A DNA stretch of 5,105 nucleotides, taken from NCBI GenBank assembly GCA_002724825.1, contig PBPU01000122.1, forward strand, positions 1-5,105, read 5' to 3'. Position numbers and translations under genes: made by a program. This DNA is from Acidimicrobiaceae bacterium (GTDB lineage Bacteria; Actinomycetota; Acidimicrobiia; Acidimicrobiales; UBA8592). How positions within the stretch are numbered: position 1 is the first letter of the stretch; every line of letters starts with the position of its first letter. The notes under the pieces were generated by a model that saw nothing but the letters and a program-made list of their open reading frames with translations, was not told the origin of the DNA and ran no database searches. Positions 1 to 5,105 of the stretch are shown piece after piece.

Positions 1-1
1 T

Positions 2-91
2 GATCATGGCCACGACGATGATCATGGCCACGACGATGATCATGGCCACGACGATGATCATGGCCACGACGATGATCATGGCCACGACCAT
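2..91 (+). repeat. 18-bp tandem repeat array encoding (DHGHDD)n
   Basis: Five consecutive 18-bp units (2-19, 20-37, 38-55, 56-73, 74-91) of GATCATGGCCACGACGAT. The first four are identical; the fifth differs by one base at 89 (G to C), which changes the last residue from Asp to His. In the metallopeptidase frame each unit reads Asp-His-Gly-His-Asp-Asp. Base 1 also fits the last base of a preceding unit, so the array probably continues to the left. The unit is a multiple of three, so copy-number change would keep the frame. The His/Asp density suggests binding of zinc, nickel or another divalent metal, by analogy with His-rich tracts in metal-handling proteins; this is inference. Confidence 0.95.
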
Positions 92-1084
92 AGTGAAATT
101 GTTGTCTTGCCCGAAGCTGGTGAAGCTCAACTTTCCGCCGCAACAGAGTCAGCTGATGAAAGTAGGCTCGAGAACGAAGCTTCTAGGGAACAAGAACGAG
201 TTGAGACCGATCAAGCGAACCAGCAAGCCGCAGATCAAGCTGAAACAAGCAGACTAGAAGCACAAAACAACGCTGCTGAAGAAGAAGCCAGACTAGAAGC
301 TGAACGGCAAGTCGCAGCATACGCTGCAGAAATGGCTCGGCTCGTAGCTCAGGCAGAGCATGTACTTACCCGAGAATACCCTTGGGGGGAATTCTCGCAG
401 AAAACTGTTGAACTACAAATGCTGCTTGGAACATCAGTCGATGGTGTCTATGGAAACGCAACAAGACAAGCCCACATAGCTGCATTGGCAGATCGAGGCC
501 TATTTACTGATAATGTTCCCTCAGCCCCTTCTCCTGCTCTTGCCTCTACTCAAGCTTCGTCAACTTCATGTTCAGGAATGACATGCTGGAACGGATATGA
601 AGGGCAAAACCAGGCAGCAGTTAATTCTGCTATCAACGCCCTTCCAGCTGAACTCCAACGAGCATTAAATGGAGTAGATATTGTCAACGGCTGCCACCCG
701 TACGCATTTGCAAGTAAAGGACGGTGCGTCTTTGGTGTTTGGGATAGTGCTGGATGGAAAGCCGATGGAACCTACGGAGCCGATTGGGCCCGAAGCCTCT
801 GGATCTCAAATCGTGCCGTAGAAGCAGGACGCCTCATTGACGTAGCAGTCCATGAAGCCGCCCACGCATACAGCTACATGATTATGCGAACCTGTGTAAA
901 TGAGGCAACTGGAGAAACCTACCGCGTTGACCTCCGTAACCTCTTTGGCGGAGAAGAGTTCCTCGCCGACGCCATCACCGCCTACTTCAATGGGGCTAAC
1001 GCATTCCAAAATTATCGCGGCACCGGAACAGGCCTCTCCCAAGGAGAACAAGACGCCTTAACGGAAATGTTCGCCACCTGCTGA
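2..1084 (+). CDS. Putative secreted zinc metallopeptidase with His/Asp repeat array, coiled coil and PG-binding-like segment (5' partial)
   Basis: The frame is open from base 2 to the TGA at 1082-1084, giving 360 in-window residues; the true start and any signal peptide lie to the left. A TTG at 107 is in frame but is only an internal leucine codon, because the frame continues through the repeat array before it. Order of parts: DHGHDD-type repeats (residues 1-30); a probable coiled coil rich in Ala, Glu, Gln and Arg with recurring RLE (about 45-122); a short PG_binding_1-like stretch (about 136-160, LQMLLG then VDGVYGNATR); a Ser/Pro/Ala linker (about 172-188); and a Cys-containing C-terminal domain (about 190-360). 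That domain carries HEAAH (284-288), the HExxH zinc motif, and E319 with D323 in GGEEFLADA, which fits a gluzincin third ligand and its partner Asp. Six cysteines (190, 195, 231, 242, 298, 360) suggest disulfides and an extracytoplasmic location. Zinc protease activity is inferred from motifs; the substrate is unknown and I recognise no named family. Confidence 0.7.
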   Translation, partial: DHGHDDDHGHDDDHGHDDDHGHDDDHGHDHSEIVVLPEAGEAQLSAATESADESRLENEASREQERVETDQANQQAADQAETSRLEAQNNAAEEEARLEAERQVAAYAAEMARLVAQAEHVLTREYPWGEFSQKTVELQMLLGTSVDGVYGNATRQAHIAALADRGLFTDNVPSAPSPALASTQASSTSCSGMTCWNGYEGQNQAAVNSAINALPAELQRALNGVDIVNGCHPYAFASKGRCVFGVWDSAGWKADGTYGADWARSLWISNRAVEAGRLIDVAVHEAAHAYSYMIMRTCVNEATGETYRVDLRNLFGGEEFLADAITAYFNGANAFQNYRGTGTGLSQGEQDALTEMFATC

Positions 1085-1152
1085 GATCTCTCCTACAAAG
1101 CAACTTGAACAGGTTTTTAGACCAATAATGAAATATCTGTAAACATAAGTGC

Positions 1153-2661
1153 GTGATAACAGTTCCAGACATTATTCAGCAATCAGCCTTTCAATTCCCG
1201 GACCGCTGCGCCATCTCTGTCAATAACGAGGAATTAACTTTCAGCGAGGTCGATGACCGGGCAAGCCGCCTAGCGCAGTTGATCAAAACCAAGGGGATAT
1301 CACCGGGACAACGCATCGCTTTCCTCGCAATGAACGAAAAAGAGTTCTTCGAAATCCAAATCGGCGCTATCCGCGCAGGAGTTGCCCTAGTCCCACTGAA
1401 CTTTCGACTCGCAGTTCCTGAACTCGCTTTCATAATGGAAAACTCAAACCCACAGCTCCTCATTACCGGACCGGGTTTTCATGAAATCGGAGAACAACTT
1501 CACTGCCCTGAACGAATAGCTTTAGGCCCCGAGTATGAACAAGCATTGGAATCAATCTCTCCATTAGAGCGATCACCGATAGATGCTTCACAAATCTGTT
1601 CTGTCCTATACACGAGTGGTACGACTGGGAGGCCGAAAGGGACTCTGATTTCAAATCAGGCGCTATGGGCTCGCATAGTTTCATTCACCCTGGAATATAA
1701 GCCAGATCCGAACGACATTTACCTCCAAGGACTTCCGCTCTTTCACATCGCAGCGAACGTATCGTTCACCTACGCATACAATGGCGTTCCCAACATCGTT
1801 ATCCGAGAATTCAACCCTGCTGAGGTCATCCATGTATTGGAAGAAAAAAACGTCACTGATGCACTATTTGTCCCAACCATGATCAATCTTCTCATTAATC
1901 ATCCCGACATAGAAACAGCTGATCTCTCCTCTCTCGATTTCGTCGCCTACGGGGCATCAACAATACCCCCTTCTGTCCTAGAGAAAGCTATCGAAGTCTT
2001 CGATGCTGATTTCTGCCAACTTTTTGGAATGACCGAAACATCAGGATGTACGGCGCTACGACCCGAAGACCACGACCCAGTCAACAAGCCCCACCTCTTA
2101 TCGTCGGCGGGAGTCGTAGCGCACGGTTTCGAAGTTCGTGTCGTCAACGATCAAGACATAGACGTGCAAGTTGGAGAAGTCGGAGAAGTCATTTGCCGCG
2201 GTCCGGCGCTCATGGATGGCTACTTAGGAGACGAAGAAGCAACCGCCGCCGCATTACGGGGAGGGTGGATGCATACCGGAGATCTCGGGAAACTAGACGA
2301 CGAAGGCTACCTGTACATCACTGATAGGAAAAAAGATATGATCATCTCAGGAGGGGAAAACATCTACCCCAGAGAAGTCGAAGATGTCCTCTTTTCCCAC
2401 GAAGCCGTCCACTCGGCCGCCGTTATCGGCATTCCTGACAAACGCTGGGGTGAGCAAGTCCACGCAATCGTTGTCCGACACCCTGACTCTACAATTCAAG
2501 AGATGGACTTGCTTGTTTACGCTCGTGAGAACCTCGCCGGTTATAAAGTTCCCAAATCTGTGGAATTTGTTGAAGAGCTTCCCGTAAATGCAACCGGAAA
2601 AGTTTTAAAGAAAATACTTCGTGAACCCTACTGGGAAGGACATGAACGTCAAGTTCATTGA
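1153..2661 (+). CDS. AMP-forming acyl-CoA synthetase (FadD-like fatty-acid-CoA ligase, ANL superfamily)
   Basis: The enzyme activates a carboxylic acid, most likely a medium- or long-chain fatty acid, with ATP to an acyl-adenylate and then an acyl-CoA thioester; it is cytoplasmic or membrane-peripheral. At 502 residues it has the usual length for the family. The core motifs are all present: P-loop YTSGTTGRPKG (153-163), GMTETSG (292-298), HTGD with the ribose-binding D377, DRKKDMIISGGENIYP with hinge/ribose-contact R392, and the A10 lysine K483 in NATGKVLKK. The ISGGENIYP form is typical of FadD-type ligases, but acyl specificity cannot be read from sequence. The start is GTG 1153: an in-frame TGA at 1129-1131 leaves no other start upstream, and the N-terminus (VPDIIQQSAFQFPDRCAIS) aligns with the usual family start. 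No clear Shine-Dalgarno sequence precedes it. It lies 68 bp after the metallopeptidase gene on the same strand with no visible terminator between, so co-transcription is possible but unproven. Confidence 0.95.
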   Translation: MITVPDIIQQSAFQFPDRCAISVNNEELTFSEVDDRASRLAQLIKTKGISPGQRIAFLAMNEKEFFEIQIGAIRAGVALVPLNFRLAVPELAFIMENSNPQLLITGPGFHEIGEQLHCPERIALGPEYEQALESISPLERSPIDASQICSVLYTSGTTGRPKGTLISNQALWARIVSFTLEYKPDPNDIYLQGLPLFHIAANVSFTYAYNGVPNIVIREFNPAEVIHVLEEKNVTDALFVPTMINLLINHPDIETADLSSLDFVAYGASTIPPSVLEKAIEVFDADFCQLFGMTETSGCTALRPEDHDPVNKPHLLSSAGVVAHGFEVRVVNDQDIDVQVGEVGEVICRGPALMDGYLGDEEATAAALRGGWMHTGDLGKLDDEGYLYITDRKKDMIISGGENIYPREVEDVLFSHEAVHSAAVIGIPDKRWGEQVHAIVVRHPDSTIQEMDLLVYARENLAGYKVPKSVEFVEELPVNATGKVLKKILREPYWEGHERQVH

Positions 2662-3804
2662 TCAATAGCTGGGAAGAAAGAGATCAACTCTGTAAAACCA
2701 CAAGCCCATAGCGACAAATAATGGGAAGACGCCGACACCGTAGGTGATGTACTTGAATTTTCTTTCTTTATTCTCACTGTTTGCGATTCGGTAGATCCGA
2801 TACCAAACTGCGAAGAAAACAAGCCCGTACAATATGACGGCGAGCAGCTGGCCATCATCACCGTCTAATCCCTCGCCGAATCCTTCCGTTTCCGTAGTCG
2901 TCTTTACGATGACAGAGTTAGTCTCACCGCGGATCGTTTCGGTTACCTCCGTTGCTACTTCAACGTCTCGATCAACGGTTTCTGTTGTTGTGACTTCCTC
3001 CGACATGACAGTAGTTTGAGTTGTGCTGGCAATCAGCGCATTAATTTCTTCCTGAGATGGAAGGTATGGAACATCAGTTTGGGTGAGTTGTGCGACCACT
3101 ATATAGCGCTGTGCGGCCGAGTATTTGGGGTGACACGATGTTAAGGTCAGCCTGTTATCTCCTTGGTCTTTTACAACCCAAGTATCGCTAGGTTCAACAA
3201 TGAAACGTTCTGTTACCGTGTAAATACAGTTGCCATAGGGAGTGTTGACTCGTATCTCATCACCAAACTTGAGGTTAGCGATATCGCCAAAGGGAGCGCC
3301 GTAGGTTGTCCTGTGGCCGGCGATAGCTGCGTTTCCAGTTGAGCATAGGGCAGCCGAATCGGAATAGTGGCCCGGCCCTTTTCTTAGGTCCGCTACTCCG
3401 GTTCCGGAAACCACAATAGAATCCAAACCCATAACAGGGGCGACGATCTGGGCGATAGCCTCTCCTTTGGGTTTGTATACAATAGCGCCAAGGGCAGATA
3501 TCTCTTCAGCAGTGAGATTTTCATATGGGGAGCTAGATACTTCTGTTTCGACAGTTTCGGTGCGTTCGATATCTTCACTGACGGTGATGGTTTCGAGTTT
3601 CGTAAATGTGTTTTGGATAAATTCATCAGAAGCGAGTTCTTCAGTGGCCGCATCAAGGTCGTTTTCAAGATTATTTTGAGCTTGGGCAGTGATGAGTGCA
3701 GTGCCGAATAGTTGGTAGATGGCGAACAAAAACAGCAAAGCACCGGAATTGATTAGAACAAGTCCGGTCCTGCGAAAAACCTTTTCTAGTTTTTTTGATT
3801 GCAT
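2662..3804 (-). CDS. Class E-like sortase with N-terminal and two C-terminal membrane segments
   Basis: A cysteine transpeptidase of the extracytoplasmic membrane face that would cut a C-terminal sorting signal and attach the protein to the cell wall. Of 380 residues, 1-13 are basic and cytoplasmic, about 14-38 form a membrane helix, about 45-96 an acidic Thr/Glu stalk, and about 105-243 the sortase fold. Catalytic residues are visible: H164 in AIAGHRTTYGAPF, C224 in TLTSCHPKYSA, and R233 in AAQRYIV. RKGPGHY at 141-147 together with the HRTTYGAPF and CHPKYS contexts is characteristic of class E enzymes. A second Thr/Glu/Val-rich stalk (about 258-307) leads to hydrophobic segments at about 320-335 and 352-371, separated by a basic loop, so the C-terminus should face outward. 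Cys154 and Cys193 are extra cysteines. The start is ATG 3804, preceded by AGAGGG at 3809-3814; the frame upstream has no alternative start before a stop at 3850-3852. The gene faces away from a putative substrate gene and converges on the acyl-CoA ligase gene. Confidence 0.93.
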   Translation of the reverse strand: MQSKKLEKVFRRTGLVLINSGALLFLFAIYQLFGTALITAQAQNNLENDLDAATEELASDEFIQNTFTKLETITVSEDIERTETVETEVSSSPYENLTAEEISALGAIVYKPKGEAIAQIVAPVMGLDSIVVSGTGVADLRKGPGHYSDSAALCSTGNAAIAGHRTTYGAPFGDIANLKFGDEIRVNTPYGNCIYTVTERFIVEPSDTWVVKDQGDNRLTLTSCHPKYSAAQRYIVVAQLTQTDVPYLPSQEEINALIASTTQTTVMSEEVTTTETVDRDVEVATEVTETIRGETNSVIVKTTTETEGFGEGLDGDDGQLLAVILYGLVFFAVWYRIYRIANSENKERKFKYITYGVGVFPLFVAMGLWFYRVDLFLPSY

Positions 3805-3820
3805 AAATCCCTCTACGTTG

Positions 3821-3853
3821 TCAGCTTGTAGTGGTCGAAGGGTACCTCTTCAT
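3821..3853 (-). CDS. Possible 10-codon leader ORF upstream of the sortase
   Basis: On the - strand, ATG at 3853-3851 opens a ten-codon frame reading MKRYPSTTTS that ends with TGA at 3823-3821, 16 bases before the sortase ATG. It is preceded by a strong Shine-Dalgarno-like AAGGAGGAG (within 3861-3870), 8-10 bases before the ATG. The core is a better ribosome site than the one directly before the sortase start. It is out of frame with the sortase (offset 49 bases), so it is not an N-terminal extension. It could be a leader peptide that couples translation, or chance. If the TAGAAT at 3857-3852 is the sortase -10 element, this ORF would not be transcribed. Low confidence. Confidence 0.25.
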   Translation of the reverse strand: MKRYPSTTTS

Positions 3854-3947
3854 TCTAAAGACTCCTCCTTGGTACAAATAGGACGCAGACTCTTTTCTTC
3901 TTGTATCTGTTCTAAAAGGATCATGCATTAATTTTCTTGGGTCGCGC

Positions 3948-3953
3948 TATATT
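3948..3953 (+). promoter_or_regulatory. Candidate -10 element for the secreted-protein gene
   Basis: TATATT matches the sigma-70-type -10 consensus at five of six bases and lies 24 bases before the GTG start, which would give a short untranslated leader containing the ribosome site. The sequence 16-18 bases upstream (around 3924-3931, GCATTA) is a poor -35 match, so this is a weak call based on one half of a promoter. Confidence 0.3.
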
Positions 3954-3966
3954 AAATAGTTCGTGC

Positions 3967-3972
3967 AGGAGG
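3967..3972 (+). promoter_or_regulatory. Ribosome binding site deciding the GTG start of the secreted protein
   Basis: A perfect AGGAGG lies five bases before GTG 3978. Two overlapping GTG triplets occur (3976 and 3978); only 3978 opens the long frame beginning with a basic, hydrophobic signal peptide, so it is the start. This is the strongest ribosome site directly in front of a gene in the window. Confidence 0.8.
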
Positions 3973-3977
3973 TTAGT

Positions 3978-5105
3978 GTGCGTAAAGCGTTCATATCAGT
4001 TTTTATTTTTGCAGCCGCGTTCGTTATTGGTGTGGTGATGAGTTCACCTGCGTCAGCTCAGACTGATGTCGTGATTGAGCATAGGGGTATGTGCCATGAC
4101 GCTGCGTACTTCGAAACGAACGGGTACGACTTTAATAATCCGGCTGGTAACTACTCACTCTTTAACGATGTCTTCGACGCTGAAGATCCAAAAGCAATGT
4201 TTCACGCCAAGATAACAAACAACAGCGCTAACAACATTGAAGCGTACGTAACGATACCTGATGACGGTGTAGTAGGGCCCCTGTGGAGCAACTCTGCAAA
4301 CAAGTATCCAACAAATGCAGATAATGGGGCAGAGTTAGAAGGGGGCGCTCACACATTCTTTCAGAACAGAGTCATAGCCCCAGGAGCTACATCCTATATT
4401 GGGTACTTCTCTGGTATTACTAACGGACCGGAAGACGTCATCGTTCACATAATTCAAGATGGAACTGAATACTCGCAGACACCTGTCACGAGAGATTGCA
4501 CAGCAACAGTAGGTATTGAAAATTGGCAAGTTACCTTTGGAGCGGACGGCTTAACTCTTTCGTTCGCATCTGACGTAGCGAAGGTCACCCAATGGGCACG
4601 GTATTTGGGCCTAACAGATGACCTCGTGGAATTCATACCTATGCTTATGGTGCAAGATGAAAATGGGGTATGGCAAAGAGTTACCTCAGATAATGGAGGG
4701 TTCAGCGCCTACAACAATCACTTAGACGCGGGCTATGACCTCAATGGGGAATTTAGCAGAGAGACCCACACTGCAAAGCTTTGGGAACAGTACCCATCGC
4801 TTGAAACGGCAAACATCTGTGACTCCACAACTCCAGTAACGTCAAGAATTGTGTGGGCCTCAGAGGATCAACACTCTGTTGTTGGCGGGACATTTACACG
4901 GCCAATCTTAGACGTACCGTTCCACGAATTTATAATATACCCAACGGACTGGCACGATGACTGTGCGGCAGAAGGGTATGAAACACCTCTATGCCAATAC
5001 GATGCGAACTTGTATGAGGACGACCCTGCGTGCGTACCACCTCCTACTCCTCCACCTGTGCCCACACCAACACCCGAACCTACACCTACACCTGACCCCG
5101 ACCAA
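3978..5105 (+). CDS. Secreted protein of unknown function, probable sortase substrate (3' partial)
   Basis: The frame is open from GTG 3978 to the last base of the window (376 codons, no stop), so the gene is cut at its 3' end. The N-terminus is a clear Sec signal peptide: MRK, a hydrophobic stretch at about 4-21, and SSPASA with predicted cleavage after A27 before QTD. The mature part is rich in Thr, Asn, Gly and aromatic residues, suggesting a beta-rich extracellular domain. Cysteines at 39, 174, 281, 329, 339 and 352 could form disulfides. From about residue 352 it becomes Pro/Thr-rich (PTPTPEPTPTPDPD), like wall-spanning linkers that precede an LPxTG- or LAxTG-type signal, membrane helix and basic tail. 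It is divergent from the sortase gene 173 bp away, which supports a substrate role. I recognise no family. A non-anchored secreted protein with a second domain after the linker is the main alternative. That the gene is real is well supported; its anchoring is inferred. Confidence 0.88.
   Translation, partial: MRKAFISVFIFAAAFVIGVVMSSPASAQTDVVIEHRGMCHDAAYFETNGYDFNNPAGNYSLFNDVFDAEDPKAMFHAKITNNSANNIEAYVTIPDDGVVGPLWSNSANKYPTNADNGAELEGGAHTFFQNRVIAPGATSYIGYFSGITNGPEDVIVHIIQDGTEYSQTPVTRDCTATVGIENWQVTFGADGLTLSFASDVAKVTQWARYLGLTDDLVEFIPMLMVQDENGVWQRVTSDNGGFSAYNNHLDAGYDLNGEFSRETHTAKLWEQYPSLETANICDSTTPVTSRIVWASEDQHSVVGGTFTRPILDVPFHEFIIYPTDWHDDCAAEGYETPLCQYDANLYEDDPACVPPPTPPPVPTPTPEPTPTPDPDQ
5037..5105 (+). 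repeat. Pro/Thr-rich low-complexity linker-coding segment
   Basis: The last 23 codons of the window are dominated by proline and threonine with a CCN-ACN alternation (PTPTPEPTPTPDP). It is degenerate at the DNA level, mixing CCT, CCA and CCC codons, so it is a compositional repeat rather than a perfect tandem array. Such segments usually act as extended spacers in cell-surface proteins. It reaches the window edge and its length is unknown. Confidence 0.8.

Larger units (their letters stand above)
3805..3977. promoter_or_regulatory. Divergent intergenic region between sortase and secreted-protein genes
   Basis: This 173-bp gap between divergent genes must hold the promoter for each unless the sortase is read from elsewhere. 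On the + strand the best -10 candidate is listed separately. On the - strand, TAGAAT (plus 3852-3857) matches TATAAT at five of six bases, about 48 bases before the sortase ATG, but no good -35 lies at the right distance. A small imperfect hairpin spans 3837-3851 (GAAG, a GGTACC core, CTTC). Nothing here resembles a known operator or riboswitch. Confidence 0.5.

Noticed and set aside
2..91. CRISPR-like repeat array
   Set aside because: The 18-bp units are directly contiguous with no spacers and keep a coding frame; it is a coding tandem repeat.
6..257. Open frame reading repeated MATTMI units
   Set aside because: It is the shadow of the 18-bp array in a second frame. The overlapping DHGHDD frame continues into a long protein with recognisable domains, while this one ends shortly after the array.
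107..1084. TTG at 107 as the start of the metallopeptidase gene
   Set aside because: The same frame is open to the left edge through the repeat array, no ribosome site precedes the TTG, and starting there would leave a secreted-type protein without a signal peptide.
1083..1090. GAGATCTC palindrome after the metallopeptidase stop as a terminator
   Set aside because: It is an 8-bp palindrome with no loop and no following T-tract, so it cannot form a standard intrinsic terminator.
2046..2324. Arg/Ser-rich open frame on the + strand
   Set aside because: It lies wholly inside the acyl-CoA ligase gene, and its composition is what an out-of-frame reading of that gene gives. The ligase frame carries all the family motifs.
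3393..3743. 116-codon open frame on the - strand
   Set aside because: It is a second frame inside the sortase gene, whose own frame holds the membrane anchor and the start of the catalytic domain.
3719..3931. 70-codon + strand open frame crossing the intergenic region
   Set aside because: Most of it is antisense to the sortase N-terminus, it has no ribosome site, and it shows no protein-like domain or signal.
4868..5065. Gly-rich open frame on the - strand
   Set aside because: It is antisense to the Pro/Thr-rich end of the secreted protein; the glycine run is the reverse reading of proline codons.

Overview
The window holds four protein genes: two are cut by the window edges and two are complete. 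There are no RNA genes, insertion sequences or CRISPR arrays that I can see. Moderate base composition, GTG starts on two genes, a class E-type sortase and a FadD-like acyl-CoA ligase together suggest an actinobacterium. An Acidimicrobiia-like, possibly aquatic lineage is my guess; this is inference from gene content, not a placement.

Left part (1-1084, + strand): the 3' end of a gene whose start lies outside the window. Its reading frame is open from base 2. It begins with an 18-bp tandem array encoding Asp-His-Gly-His-Asp-Asp units. An alanine/glutamate-rich probable coiled coil follows, then a short peptidoglycan-binding-like segment, a Ser/Pro/Ala linker, and a Cys-rich C-terminal domain with an HEAAH zinc-protease motif. 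It looks like a secreted or wall-associated metallopeptidase.

Middle (1153-2661, + strand): a complete AMP-forming acyl-CoA ligase with all core ANL-superfamily motifs, a housekeeping lipid-metabolism enzyme. It runs tail to tail into the next gene with no base between the two stop codons.

Right part (2662-5105): a complete class E-like sortase on the - strand. Across a 173-bp intergenic region, a secreted protein is transcribed divergently on the + strand and runs off the right edge. The secreted protein has a clear signal peptide, six cysteines after it, and a Pro/Thr-rich stretch at the window edge of the kind that often precedes a C-terminal wall-sorting signal. The likely story is a sortase next to its own substrate, but the sorting signal itself would lie outside the window.

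The most unusual points are the His/Asp array on a zincin-like protein, the three-membrane-segment sortase whose catalytic domain sits between two similar Glu/Thr/Val-rich stalks, and the uncharacterised putative sortase substrate. I see no firm evidence that all four genes form one system.
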